Part shown: positions 8,245 to 17,194 of the stretch, in pieces | Position numbering within the stretch: the stretch's first letter is position 1 | Layout of the letters: the number at the start of each line of letters is the position of its first letter | Assembly (NCBI RefSeq): GCF_003385235.1 | Contig: NZ_PQIA01000009.1 | Location: 1-64,000 of the forward strand | Direction of reading: 5' to 3' | DNA: 64,000 nt | Origin: Amycolatopsis circi | GTDB lineage: Bacteria > Actinomycetota > Actinomycetes > Mycobacteriales > Pseudonocardiaceae | Program-made: the position numbers and the translations under genes | Notes under the pieces: generated by a model | The model's input: the letters and a program-made list of their open reading frames with translations, nothing else | Databases searched by the model: none | Told to the model about the DNA's origin: nothing

Positions 8245-10116
8245 ATGAGCAACGCACACCCCCACCCCCTTGACCCGCTGACCGCCGACGAGCTCGCGGC
8301 CGGCCGGGCAGTGCTGGAGGCACAGGGGCTGATCACCGAGACGACCCGGTTTCCGCAGGTCCTCCCGGTGGAGCCGGACAAGGCCGCCGTACTGGCCGGT
8401 GCCCGGACCGACCGCCGGATCCAGTTCACCCTGCTCGACACCGCGACCGGCGAATCGGCCGACGCGGTCGTCTCGGTGACGGGCAAGGAGCTGGTCAGCC
8501 ACGAGAAGTGCGGCGAGGGCCAGCCGCCGTATCTCTTCGAGGAATACGACCTGGCCGAGGCCATCACGAAGGCCTCCCCGGAGTGGCAGGCCGCGATGCG
8601 GCGCCGCGGCCTCGGCGACCGCATCGAGCACGCGTTCTGCGCCCCGCTCGCCCCCGGTTACTTCGGTCGCGAGGACGAGACCGGCCGGGTCATCCGTTCG
8701 CTCACCTTCCTGCGCGAGGACAGCACCGACAGCCCCTGGGCGCATCCGGTCGAGGGCCTGGTCGCGCACCTCAACCTCACCGAGCAGCGCGTCCTCCGCG
8801 TCGAGGACGAGGGCGACACCCCAGTCCCGGAGGACTCCGGCCGCTACGGCCACCACCCCGCGCGGACCACGCTCAAGCCGATCGAGATCACCCAGCCGGA
8901 AGGCCCGAGCTTCCAGGTCGACGGCTCGCTGGTGACGTGGGAGGGCTGGCAGCTGCGCGTCGGCTTCAACGCGCGCGAGGGCCTCACCCTGCACCAGCTG
9001 ACCTTCCAGGACCGCTCGGTGATATATCGCGCCTCGGTGCCTGAGATGGTTGTTCCCTACGGTGACACCTCAATCGGCCGGTTCTGGATCAGCTACTTCG
9101 ACGCCGGCGAATACCTGCTCGGCAAGAACGGCAACAGCCTGCGCCTGGGCTGCGACTGCCTCGGCGTGATCCACTACTTCGACGCCTTCCTCGCCGACGA
9201 CCACGGCCAGCCGGTGCGCGTGCCGAACGCGATCTGCATGCACGAGGAGGACTACGGGATCCTCTGGAAGCACACGGATCTCGACTCCCATGCCGAGGTG
9301 CGCCGTTCGCGTCGCCTGGTGATCTCGTCGATCTCCACCATCGGCAACTACGACTACGGCTTCTTCTGGTATCTCTACCTCGACGGCACCATCGAATGCG
9401 AGGCCAAAGCGACCGGCATCGTCTTCTCCGGCGCCGGCGAACCCGGGTCTGCGCAGCCGCACGCGTCCGAGATCGCGCCCGGTCTGTTCGCTCCGGTGCA
9501 CCAGCACCTGTTCTGCGCCCGGCTCGACTTCGCCGTCGACGGCCAGCGCAACTCGGTGTACGAAGTGGACGCTGTCGGGATTCCGATCGGCGAAGACAAC
9601 CCGTATGGCAACGCCTTCACCTGGAAGGCCACGGAACTGCGCACCGAACAGGAAGCGAAACGGCACGCGAACCCGGCGACCGCACGGGTGTGGGAAGTCC
9701 GCAGCACCGAGCACACCAACCGGCTTGGCGCGCCGACCGCCTACCAGCTCGTGCCGCGGCCGTCGGCAACCCTGATGGCGCAACCGGAATCGTCGGTGTA
9801 CCAGCGCGCGACATTCGCCACGAACCACCTGTGGGTCACGCCGTACGCGCCCGGTGAACGCTTCCCGGCGGGCGACCGTCCCAACGCGCACCCGGGAGGG
9901 GCCGGCCTGCCCACGTGGACGGCGGCGGACCGCTCCGTCAGCGACACCGACGTCGTGCTGTGGCACGTCTTCGGCCCCACGCACATCCCGCGTCCGGAGG
10001 ACTGGCCGGTCATGCCGGTCGACTACTCCGGATTCATGGTGCGCCCCTACGGGTTCTGCGACCGGAACCCGGCACTCGACCTGCCCGCCGCCGCTCACGG
10101 CCACTGCGAACACTGA
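8245..10116 (+). CDS. Copper-containing primary-amine oxidase
   Basis: A 623-residue quinoprotein that oxidises primary amines to aldehydes with release of ammonia and hydrogen peroxide. Numbered from this ATG, the topaquinone precursor is Tyr369 in TIGNYDYG, the catalytic base is Asp286 in YFDAGEYLLG, copper ligands are His419 and His421 (HQH), and the third His is in GPTHIPRPEDW. The layout matches Arthrobacter phenylethylamine oxidase. The ATG at 8245 has an AAGGGA ribosome site; in-frame sequence upstream is low-complexity. There is no signal peptide, so it is cytoplasmic. It leads a run with a MoaF-like gene and an amidohydrolase gene. Confidence 0.96.
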   Translation: MSNAHPHPLDPLTADELAAGRAVLEAQGLITETTRFPQVLPVEPDKAAVLAGARTDRRIQFTLLDTATGESADAVVSVTGKELVSHEKCGEGQPPYLFEEYDLAEAITKASPEWQAAMRRRGLGDRIEHAFCAPLAPGYFGREDETGRVIRSLTFLREDSTDSPWAHPVEGLVAHLNLTEQRVLRVEDEGDTPVPEDSGRYGHHPARTTLKPIEITQPEGPSFQVDGSLVTWEGWQLRVGFNAREGLTLHQLTFQDRSVIYRASVPEMVVPYGDTSIGRFWISYFDAGEYLLGKNGNSLRLGCDCLGVIHYFDAFLADDHGQPVRVPNAICMHEEDYGILWKHTDLDSHAEVRRSRRLVISSISTIGNYDYGFFWYLYLDGTIECEAKATGIVFSGAGEPGSAQPHASEIAPGLFAPVHQHLFCARLDFAVDGQRNSVYEVDAVGIPIGEDNPYGNAFTWKATELRTEQEAKRHANPATARVWEVRSTEHTNRLGAPTAYQLVPRPSATLMAQPESSVYQRATFATNHLWVTPYAPGERFPAGDRPNAHPGGAGLPTWTAADRSVSDTDVVLWHVFGPTHIPRPEDWPVMPVDYSGFMVRPYGFCDRNPALDLPAAAHGHCEH

Positions 10117-10126
10117 GGAAGGCTCC

Positions 10127-10915
10127 ATGCCCGCGACCAATCTGTCCGACACCTCCACCTGGCTCCCGCTCGACGGTCTCGCTCCCGGCTTCGACGCCAA
10201 CAAAGCGGCCACTGTGGACGATCTCGACAACCAGTCGTTCACTTTGGACTGTGCCGACGGTGGCACGTTCTCGATCAGCTTCTCCGCAGGCCGCGCGTCC
10301 TGGGACGAGGACGGTGCCACCGGCGAGACCGCTTCCGAGACGTTCCTCGTGGACGCCGGACTGTTCTACGTGCAGTTCCACCCCGGCGCGGAAACCTCGT
10401 TCAGCCTGCTGCTGGACGTCCGCCAGGGCCGCGCGCTGGTCATCACGAGCACGATCGGCGACGGACTTCCCCGGGTGACGCAACGGTTCCGTCCGGCGAC
10501 CATTCAGGGCCGCGAGGCGCACGGCGAGGAGATTGCGCCCAGCACCGCGCTGATCGGCCGCCGCGTGCAGTGGGTCTACAGCGAGGAGCACGCGTACGAG
10601 CACGTTTACCTCACCCCGCACTGGTACAGCTGGCAGTGCCTCTCCGGTCCGGAGCGCGGGCTCGCCGACACCGACGAGAACTCCGTTTACCAGATCCGGC
10701 CCGGGATCTACGTGTTCTCCTGGCGCGAGAAGGTCATCCCGTGCGCGTCGGTGACCGTGGCCGACCACCGGAACGTGCGGGAACTGCGGTCGCACGGTTC
10801 GCTGTTCGGGCTGGGCGAGGACGGCAAGTCGCCGACGCACTTCACCTTCGGCGCGTACGGCCGGCTGCTCAGCAACACCGCCTATTCGCCGGACTACGAC
10901 CCCGCTGGACAGTGA
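10127..10915 (+). CDS. moaF: MoaF-like protein
   Basis: A 262-residue protein resembling the two-part MoaF family, with a lipocalin-like N half (TFSISFSAGRASW) and a C half with EEHAYEHVYLTPHWYSWQCL and GLADTDE. In enterobacteria moaF belongs to the monoamine regulon beside an amine oxidase, and here it sits 10 bases after an amine oxidase gene, which supports the call. The older link to molybdenum cofactor came from the shared name and is not supported. Its biochemical role is not established; binding a small aromatic or amine-derived ligand is a guess from the fold. Confidence 0.78.
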   Translation: MPATNLSDTSTWLPLDGLAPGFDANKAATVDDLDNQSFTLDCADGGTFSISFSAGRASWDEDGATGETASETFLVDAGLFYVQFHPGAETSFSLLLDVRQGRALVITSTIGDGLPRVTQRFRPATIQGREAHGEEIAPSTALIGRRVQWVYSEEHAYEHVYLTPHWYSWQCLSGPERGLADTDENSVYQIRPGIYVFSWREKVIPCASVTVADHRNVRELRSHGSLFGLGEDGKSPTHFTFGAYGRLLSNTAYSPDYDPAGQ

Positions 10916-10918
10916 CCC

Positions 10919-12529
10919 GTGGCGCCTGAACTGCTTCTCACCAACGCCACTGTGTACACAGTGGACGAAGACCGGCCGTGGGCGACCTCGCTCGCGGTGG
11001 AGAACGGCCGGGTGTCGACCGCCGAGGCCGGTCCGGACACCGAGGTCCTCGATCTCGGCGGCGCGTTTGTGTTGCCGGGATTCGTGGACGTGCACAGCCA
11101 TCACGCCCTCGCCGGACGTGAATTGTTCGAGCTGCGCCTGGAAAGCGGCTCGGGGTTGCCGGAAATCCTCGCCGCAGTACGGGAATGGTCTTCGCGGCTC
11201 GGGCCGGACGAATGGGTGGTCGGCGGTGCCTGGCCGTCCACTTTGGCCTCCGAGCTTGGCCACGACTCCGTGCGGCAAGCCTTGGACGAGGCGGCGGGCG
11301 GACGTCCGGTCGTGCTCATGGAGGACAGCAGGCACAACCGCTGGGCGAGCAGCCGGGCGCTGGAACTGGCCGGAATCGACGCGTCCACTCCGGACCCGAC
11401 GGGCGGGACGATCCACCGCGACCTGACGAGCGGCGCGCCGACCGGTTTGCTCATCGAGACCGCGGGCTTGGCGGTAGAGCGGGCGATGCGGGACACGCGC
11501 ACGCTCACCGCCGAGCAGCACGCCGAGGCGTCGCGGCGGGCGATCGAAATCCTGCACTCGTACGGGATTACGGCGTTCCAGGACGCTGGTGCCACGCTGG
11601 ACATCCTCGCCGCGCTGAAGTCCCTCGACGACGCTGGTGAACTGGCCGCGTGGGTCGTGTCGTCGATGCTGGTGAACGACCCGATCTTCGGCGCGGACCC
11701 GATCGGCAAGCCGCTGCTCGACCGCGCCGCGGCGTACCGCAGCGAGCATCACCGTCCGGACTTCGTGAAGATCTTCCTCGACGGCACCCCGCCCGCGCAC
11801 ACCGCGGCGTTCCTGGAGCCGTACCTGCACCACGAGTGCTTCTGCGGCGACACCACGATGCCGCCGGAGGAACTCGCGGGCTGGCTGGACGTCGCAGTCT
11901 CGGCCGGGCTTTCGGCGAAGATCCACTGCGCGGGCGACGCGGCTGTCCGGGCCACTTTGGACGCTGCCGGAGCCCTGCGAGCCGGTGGCGACTACACGAC
12001 GAAAATCCAAGTCGCGCACGGACAGTTCATCCACCCGGACGACCTGGAGCGGTTCGCGACGCTCAACGTCTCGGCGGACATCTCCCCGTTCCTGTGGGTC
12101 CCCGGAGTGATCCCGGACGCCATCGCACAGGTGATTCCCGCCGAACGCGCGGCGCGGATGCAGCCGAACCGCACCCTGCTGGACACCGGCGCGCTGGTCG
12201 CGGGCGGCTCGGACTGGCCGGTGAGCGAATCCCCGAACGCCTGGGAGGGCATCGAGGGCCTGATCACCCGGCAGGACCCGTACGGCAAGCATCCCGGGAG
12301 CCTGTGGCCGGAGCAGGCGATCACGCTGGCCGAGGCGATCCAGGTGTTCACGCTGAACTCGGCGCGGGCGTGCGGGCTGGACGACGTGACTGGGTCGCTG
12401 TCGCCGGGGAAGTCGGCGGATTTCGCGGTGCTGGACCAGGATCCGTTCAAGACCCCGGCGAACGAGCTGGCCGGGATCAAGGTGCGGGAGACGTGGTTCG
12501 GGGGGAAGCGGGTTTTCGCGCGGGATTGA
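10919..12529 (+). CDS. YtcJ-like amidohydrolase (Amidohydro_3)
   Basis: A 536-residue metal-dependent hydrolase. The metal site HSHH is at 59-62, the C-terminal SDWPV motif carries the metal-binding Asp, and the closing region (ITLAEAIQVFTLNSARA, GKSADFAVLD) is typical. The GTG start is three bases after the moaF stop, so it is in the amine oxidase operon. Such enzymes cleave C-N bonds of amides or cyclic amides. Here it may release the free amine used by the oxidase, which is inference from the operon. An unusual cluster of near-direct GCGGGATTGAC repeats lies at its 3' end (12520-12552). Confidence 0.86.
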   Translation: MAPELLLTNATVYTVDEDRPWATSLAVENGRVSTAEAGPDTEVLDLGGAFVLPGFVDVHSHHALAGRELFELRLESGSGLPEILAAVREWSSRLGPDEWVVGGAWPSTLASELGHDSVRQALDEAAGGRPVVLMEDSRHNRWASSRALELAGIDASTPDPTGGTIHRDLTSGAPTGLLIETAGLAVERAMRDTRTLTAEQHAEASRRAIEILHSYGITAFQDAGATLDILAALKSLDDAGELAAWVVSSMLVNDPIFGADPIGKPLLDRAAAYRSEHHRPDFVKIFLDGTPPAHTAAFLEPYLHHECFCGDTTMPPEELAGWLDVAVSAGLSAKIHCAGDAAVRATLDAAGALRAGGDYTTKIQVAHGQFIHPDDLERFATLNVSADISPFLWVPGVIPDAIAQVIPAERAARMQPNRTLLDTGALVAGGSDWPVSESPNAWEGIEGLITRQDPYGKHPGSLWPEQAITLAEAIQVFTLNSARACGLDDVTGSLSPGKSADFAVLDQDPFKTPANELAGIKVRETWFGGKRVFARD

Positions 12530-12554
12530 CGCGGGATTGACGCCGGATTGACGG

Positions 12555-12602
12555 GGTCGTGCGTGGTTGTGCCGGTTCTAAGCGGGATAACCACGCACGA
12601 CC
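12555..12602. repeat. Family B palindrome (CGTGCGTGG type)
   Basis: GGTCGTGCGTGGTT and its exact complement AACCACGCACGACC enclose 20 bases with an imperfect inner pairing (CCGGTTCTAAGCGG). It lies downstream of the amidohydrolase gene, at the left border of the tandem array. Confidence 0.78.
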
Positions 12603-12729
12603 TCCGCGGCGCGTGCGGGATTTTCCCCAAGTCGCGCTTGCTGTGGACAACCCGGCTGCGAGGGCCGGGGTTGTCGGTGGGGGCGGATAGACTGGGCAAG
12701 GGCCGTCCCCCAGAGGAGGGCGGGGGTTT

Positions 12730-12996
12730 GCGCCGCCCGGGGTTTGTTCCGCCCGGGGCATGGCGCGCCAAGGCATCGCGTCGCCGGGCCATTGCGCCGC
12801 TGGGAGTCTGCGCCGCCAGGGCATTGCGCGCCGGGCCGTTGTGCCGCCGGAGGTTTGCGCCGCAGGGGGTCTGCGCCGCCGGAGGTTTGCGCGCCAAGGC
12901 ATCGCGTCGCCGGGCATCGCACGCCAAGGCATCGCGCCCGCCAGGGCACACGCCGCCGGGGAGTCGCGCCGCCGAGATCTGCGCTGCCAGGGCATT
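12730..12996. repeat. Degenerate tandem array, 17 units of 15-16 bp
   Basis: Seventeen adjacent units with consensus near GCGCCGCCRGGGCATT run without spacers. Most are 16 bases; five are 15. Longer second-order identities occur: the block starting GCGCGCCAAGGCATCGCG appears near 12763 and again at 12889. The mixed unit length argues against coding use. Confidence 0.8.
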
Positions 12997-13113
12997 GGCA
13001 AGGAGCACGAATCCGCGATAACGCGACCCCACCATGGCAGCACGGCGGCCAAGCGGCCGGGCAACAATACCCGTCCAGAACCGCACCCACCAGCAACCAC
13101 CCCCGGCGTGGCC

Positions 13114-13157
13114 TCGTGCGTGGCAATCACGGTTAGAACCGCGCTCACCACGCACGA
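13114..13157. repeat. Family B palindrome (CGTGCGTGG type), second copy
   Basis: TCGTGCGTGG and CCACGCACGA are exact arms around a 24-base centre containing CGGTTAGAACCG, itself a short palindrome shared with the copy at 26311. It lies six bases beyond the GMC oxidoreductase stop codon and brackets the tandem array together with the copy at 12555. Confidence 0.75.
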
Positions 13158-13162
13158 CGCCG

Positions 13163-14602
13163 TCACGCCAGCAAGAACTCCGCCACCCGCTCCCCCATCA
13201 GCACCGCGGGCGCGTTCGTGTTCCCGCTGATCACCCGCGGCAGCACCGAAGCATCCGCGACCCGCAGCCCGGACACCCCACGCACCGCCAACGTCGGATC
13301 CGTCACTGCCAGCTCGTCCGTCCCCATCCGGCAGGTGCCCACCTGGTGGTGATAGGTGATCGCCGTGCGCCGCACGTACTCCCGGACATCCGCAGGCCCC
13401 GGATACAACTCCCGCGCGCCCCATTCCTCAGCCAAGGCCGGTGCCTGGCCGATCAACCGACATTGCTCCACCGAAGCGACCAGGCTCTCGAAGTCCGCCG
13501 GGTGCGTCAGCGCGGCCAGATCGATCAACGGCATCTCGGACGGATCCGCGCTCCGCAGCCGCAACGTTCCCCGGCTCTGCGGCGTGATCATGCCTGCCAT
13601 CAGCGAAAACCCGGTCGTGGGCCCGGTCATCCACGGCTCGTACATCGGCACGCTGAAGTGGATCGGTTGCGTGTCCGGAACCGCCAACCCCGGGCGGCTG
13701 CGCCAGAACAGGTGCGTCTGCGTCACCGAAAGGCCGGTCTGCGGCGGTGCGACCTCGCGCCGGTCGGTGGCGAACACGACCGGCGACAGCAGATGGTCGT
13801 GCAGGTTTTCCCCGACGCCCGGCAGGTCCGCGACGACGTCCAGGCCCAGTGAGGCGACGTCGTCGGCCGGGCCGATTCCGCTGCGCAGCAGGATCGCCGG
13901 GGACGCCAGCGCGCCGGCGGCGAGCACGACCTGGTCGGCGAACAGCGGCTCCAGTTCGCCGTCGATCTCCGCCAGGACACCGATGCAGCGGTCGCCTTCG
14001 AAGAGCACGCGGTGCACCAGGGCTCCGGTGCGCACGGTCATCTGGTCGGCGACCGGTTCGGAGTAGCAGAGCCAGGTGTTGCGCCGCCGTCCACCGGTCA
14101 TCGTGACCTGTTGCACGGAGATGCCGTCGAGCACGCCGCTGTTGTAATTGCCGTTGAACGGCAACCCGATCTGCTGCGCGGCATCCACAATGGACTGCTG
14201 GATCGGCTGCAGCGGGTCGTGCTGTTCCAGGTCGAGCAGGTCGCGTTCGATCCGCTCATATACCGGGCGCACGTCGTCCCAGGTCCAGCCGGGCAGTTCC
14301 CAGCCGTCGTAGTCCGCCGCCGCGCCGCGGACCCAGATCATCGCGTTCAGCGAGTGCGAGCCGCCGAGCACTTTGCCGCGCGGCAGGTGCAGCCTACGGT
14401 TTCCGGCGTGCGGCTGCGGCACCGTGTAGTAGTCCCAGTCCTCGGCGGCGTGCCACAGCTCCGCCGCGCGCGATGGGTCGTGGATCGCCGCGTTCGTGTC
14501 CGGTCCGCCCGCTTCCAGCAACGTCACCTTCGCGCCCGCGTCGACCAGCCGCCGGCACACCACCGAGCCCGCCGAGCCCGCACCCACCACGATCACGTCC
14601 AT
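13163..14602 (-). CDS. GMC-family FAD oxidoreductase (choline dehydrogenase-like)
   Basis: A 479-residue flavoprotein. It starts with the FAD-binding MDVIVVGAGSAGSVV and has the GMC signatures GKVLGGSHSLNAM and GALASPAILLRSGIG. The C-terminal active-site region reads HHQVGTCRMG, then GNTNAPA, where the catalytic His/Asn pair lies. It should oxidise an alcohol to an aldehyde or acid. In-frame sequence upstream of 14602 has no family similarity, so the internal ATG is preferred. It is divergent from an aldehyde dehydrogenase gene 141 bases away, a natural alcohol-to-aldehyde-to-acid pair. Confidence 0.9.
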   Translation of the reverse strand: MDVIVVGAGSAGSVVCRRLVDAGAKVTLLEAGGPDTNAAIHDPSRAAELWHAAEDWDYYTVPQPHAGNRRLHLPRGKVLGGSHSLNAMIWVRGAAADYDGWELPGWTWDDVRPVYERIERDLLDLEQHDPLQPIQQSIVDAAQQIGLPFNGNYNSGVLDGISVQQVTMTGGRRRNTWLCYSEPVADQMTVRTGALVHRVLFEGDRCIGVLAEIDGELEPLFADQVVLAAGALASPAILLRSGIGPADDVASLGLDVVADLPGVGENLHDHLLSPVVFATDRREVAPPQTGLSVTQTHLFWRSRPGLAVPDTQPIHFSVPMYEPWMTGPTTGFSLMAGMITPQSRGTLRLRSADPSEMPLIDLAALTHPADFESLVASVEQCRLIGQAPALAEEWGARELYPGPADVREYVRRTAITYHHQVGTCRMGTDELAVTDPTLAVRGVSGLRVADASVLPRVISGNTNAPAVLMGERVAEFLLA

Positions 14603-14743
14603 CTCCTGATCCTGGCCGGTCCCCTGGCTCCGCCCGGCATTGTCTTCACTCGCCGACAACGGGCGTGCCCTCGCGGACAAGACCGCCCGGGCGCCGCGCG
14701 CCGATACTCGGAAGCGACCAGAAGATCGGGACTAGGGAGCACC

Positions 14744-16180
14744 ATGGCGACACGCCTGTTCATCGACGGTCAGTGGACCGAGGCCGGCGGGGAGCCCATC
14801 CCGACCCGCGATCCGGCCACCGGCACGGTTCTCGAAGACGTCGGGACGGCGACCCAGTCCGACGTCGACGCCGCGGTCGCCGCCGCGCGCCGCGCGCTGA
14901 CCTCGCCGGAGTGGGCCGGGCTCGCGCCGGTGCAGCGCGCGAAACTGCTGTTCCGCCTCGCCGACCTCGTCGAGCAGCACCACGAGGAACTCGCCGCGCT
15001 GGAAACCCGCGACCAGGGCCAGCCGATCGGCGTCTCGCGGCAGGTGAGCGTCACCGGCGCGGCCGAGCACCTGCGCTATTTCGCCGGCTGGGTCACGAAA
15101 ATCCAGGGCACCACGAACCCGGTTTCGTTCCCGGACACCCTGCACTACACGCGCCGCGAGCCGGTCGGCGTGAACGCGCTGATCACGCCGTGGAACTTCC
15201 CGCTGATGATCCTCGTGTGGAAGCTCGCGCCCGCGCTCGCCACCGGCAACACCGTGGTGATCAAGCCGAGCGAGGTCACACCGCTCACCAGCATCCGGCT
15301 GGTACAGCTGGCCGAGCAGGCTGGTATCCCAGCGGGCGTCGTTAACCTGGTCATGGGCGACGGTCCAGTGGGCGCGATGCTGAGCGCGCACCACGACGTC
15401 GACCACGTCTCCTACACCGGCTCCACCGCGGTCGGGAAGCTGATCACCGCGGCGAGCGCGGAGTCCAACCTCAAGCGGCTGACGCTCGAACTCGGCGGCA
15501 AGGCCCCGAGCATCATCGCCGCGGACGCCGACCTGGACGCGGCCGTCGCGGGCAACCTCGCCGGTGCGACGCTGAACACGGGCCAGGTCTGCGCGGCGTA
15601 CACGCGGTTCTACGTCGACCGCAAGCGCGAGCAGGAGTTCGTCGAGAAGATGGCCGCCGGGCTCGCCGGACTGCAGGTCGGCCCCGGTCTGGAGGAGACG
15701 ACGCAGGTCGGCCCGCTGGTGTCGGACAAGCACCGCAAGCACGTGGCGAACCTCGTCGCGACCGGCCGATCCGAAGGCGCGGACCTGATCACCGGCGGTT
15801 CGGAAGTCGACCGCGACGGCTATTTCTACCAGCCGACGCTGTTCGCGGGCGTCACCGACAGCATGACGATCATGCGCGAGGAGATCTTCGGCCCGGTGCT
15901 GGCGGTGACGCCGTACGACGACCCGGACGAACTGGTCGCCCGCGCGAACGACACGCAGTACGGCCTCGCCGCGACTGTCTGGACCCGCGACATCCGTACC
16001 GCGCAACGCTATGCGGACGGGATCCGCGCGGGTGCGGTGTTCGTGAACATGCCGCCGATCCCGGACATGGCCGCGCCGTGGGGCGGGTACAAGGCGTCGG
16101 GCTGGGGCCGCGAGATGGGTCCGTGGGCGCTGGACGCGTACACCGAGACCAAGGCGGTCTGGCTGCATTACGGCTACTGA
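14744..16180 (+). CDS. NAD(P)-dependent aldehyde dehydrogenase
   Basis: A 478-residue ALDH with PWNFPL, KPSEVTPL, catalytic Glu in LELGGKAP and nucleophile Cys in NTGQVCAA. The ATG follows a TAGGGAG ribosome site; long in-frame sequence upstream is antisense to the GMC gene and is not real. Placed between the amine oxidase cluster and a divergent alcohol oxidase, it is the likely step that converts the aldehyde to the acid. The exact substrate is not readable; family branches include betaine and aminoaldehyde dehydrogenases. Confidence 0.93.
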   Translation: MATRLFIDGQWTEAGGEPIPTRDPATGTVLEDVGTATQSDVDAAVAAARRALTSPEWAGLAPVQRAKLLFRLADLVEQHHEELAALETRDQGQPIGVSRQVSVTGAAEHLRYFAGWVTKIQGTTNPVSFPDTLHYTRREPVGVNALITPWNFPLMILVWKLAPALATGNTVVIKPSEVTPLTSIRLVQLAEQAGIPAGVVNLVMGDGPVGAMLSAHHDVDHVSYTGSTAVGKLITAASAESNLKRLTLELGGKAPSIIAADADLDAAVAGNLAGATLNTGQVCAAYTRFYVDRKREQEFVEKMAAGLAGLQVGPGLEETTQVGPLVSDKHRKHVANLVATGRSEGADLITGGSEVDRDGYFYQPTLFAGVTDSMTIMREEIFGPVLAVTPYDDPDELVARANDTQYGLAATVWTRDIRTAQRYADGIRAGAVFVNMPPIPDMAAPWGGYKASGWGREMGPWALDAYTETKAVWLHYGY

Positions 16181-16188
16181 ACGCCTTC

Positions 16189-16217
16189 GGGGCTCGACAG
16201 CAGGACTGTCGAGCCCC
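16189..16217. terminator. Bidirectional terminator hairpin
   Basis: GGGGCTCGACAG, loop CAGGA, then the exact 12-base complement. It lies between the convergent aldehyde dehydrogenase and alpha/beta hydrolase genes, eight bases after one stop and two bases before the other. Confidence 0.85.
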
Positions 16218-16219
16218 GT

Positions 16220-17194
16220 TCAGCGGGCCAGTTCGGCCAGCGACAACAGCAGATGCGCCGACTCCGGGTACCAGATGTCCGAATGCGCCCCGGCTGGATT
16301 CCACCACCGCCCGCGCCGGAACCGCCAGCCCGCCTCGACATTGACGATCCTCCGGTCCATTTCGGACCGTAGATACTCCGTGTCCACTTTGTGCAGCACG
16401 GTGTTCGCCACGTCGTCAGCCGGGGCCTGCACGCCGACGTTCCCGATCCCTCGCACGCCCTCCGCCAGCCGGTGCCACAACCCAGTGGCCCGGTCCGCGC
16501 GGGACCGGGTCAGCACGATCGGGCCGTTGATCGGGGCGTCGCGCAAGACGGGGGCGAAACGATTGGTGAAGATGTCCGGCCGGGCAGCCATCTGGAACGC
16601 CAGCAGAGTGTCCACAGTGTACGGATAACGCGGGTCGACCCGGTCCCAGCCGAGGACGGGCGGACCGTCCCCCGCAGCGGCCTGCACCGCTTCCACCACG
16701 AACCGGCCGCCGAAAGAATGGCCGACGCAATGCAGGTACTGGCCAGTGACAGTCCGCAAACTCGGCGCACTGCCCGGCAATTGCCGTTCCGCGTTCAGAT
16801 ACCCGAGCAACTGGCCGAGCGCCTCCGCGGCCCGCCCGTCAGTGGTCATCTTGTGTGCGCGATCGCGGATCCGCCGGTACCCGGTCAGGAACGGGTTGCT
16901 CATCGACGGCCAGCGCACCATGACGTAAAACCCTTGCCACGCACCGAGTCCTTCGTAAGACCCGGCCGCGTAGCGCTCTTCCAGCAGGCCGAAGAACTGC
17001 CGGGCCCGCCGGCCCGCGGTCTCCCGGTTGTTCTGCCACCCGTGCACGAACACGACGATGTCGGTAGCCGTCGCCGGAACCTCCAGCCACCGGGCCAAAA
17101 ACCGCGGCGTCGCCTCGGCGGGCACCGGCTTCCCGGTTTCCGGATCCACGAAATAGCCGTGCTCGTCGAGGTCCAGGATCACCGGTTCGGTCAC
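16220..17194 (-). CDS. Alpha/beta-hydrolase fold protein of the kinase-CHAT operon
   Basis: A 324-residue protein with the alpha/beta-hydrolase signature. VVFVHGWQNN holds the oxyanion-hole HG, GHSFGGRFV holds the nucleophile Ser, and a late His occurs in GAHSDIWY. It could be an esterase, lipase or peptidase; no closer family is recognised. The GTG start overlaps the CHAT gene stop by four bases (GTGA), so it is the third gene of a coupled operon. In-frame sequence upstream of 17194 is the CHAT gene's shadow. No signal peptide is visible. In a kinase-protease operon, a lipase-like last gene suggests an effector (inference). Confidence 0.82.
   Translation of the reverse strand: MTEPVILDLDEHGYFVDPETGKPVPAEATPRFLARWLEVPATATDIVVFVHGWQNNRETAGRRARQFFGLLEERYAAGSYEGLGAWQGFYVMVRWPSMSNPFLTGYRRIRDRAHKMTTDGRAAEALGQLLGYLNAERQLPGSAPSLRTVTGQYLHCVGHSFGGRFVVEAVQAAAGDGPPVLGWDRVDPRYPYTVDTLLAFQMAARPDIFTNRFAPVLRDAPINGPIVLTRSRADRATGLWHRLAEGVRGIGNVGVQAPADDVANTVLHKVDTEYLRSEMDRRIVNVEAGWRFRRGRWWNPAGAHSDIWYPESAHLLLSLAELAR

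Larger units (their letters stand above)
12530..13162. other. Intergenic region with two family B palindromes and a 16-bp repeat array
   Basis: A 633-base gap between convergent genes. It holds a family B palindrome at each end and a degenerate tandem array in the middle, all listed separately. I see no convincing gene: the frames here are open only because the sequence is GC-rich and repetitive, and unit lengths alternate between 15 and 16 bases, which breaks any frame. Confidence 0.75.

Noticed and set aside
10127-10915. Role of MoaF in molybdenum cofactor synthesis
   Set aside because: No molybdenum enzyme or cofactor gene is nearby. The amine oxidase context matches the monoamine regulon meaning of the name.
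12730-12996. Possible CRISPR array
   Set aside because: Units are 15-16 bases, directly adjacent and degenerate, with no spacers and no cas genes nearby.
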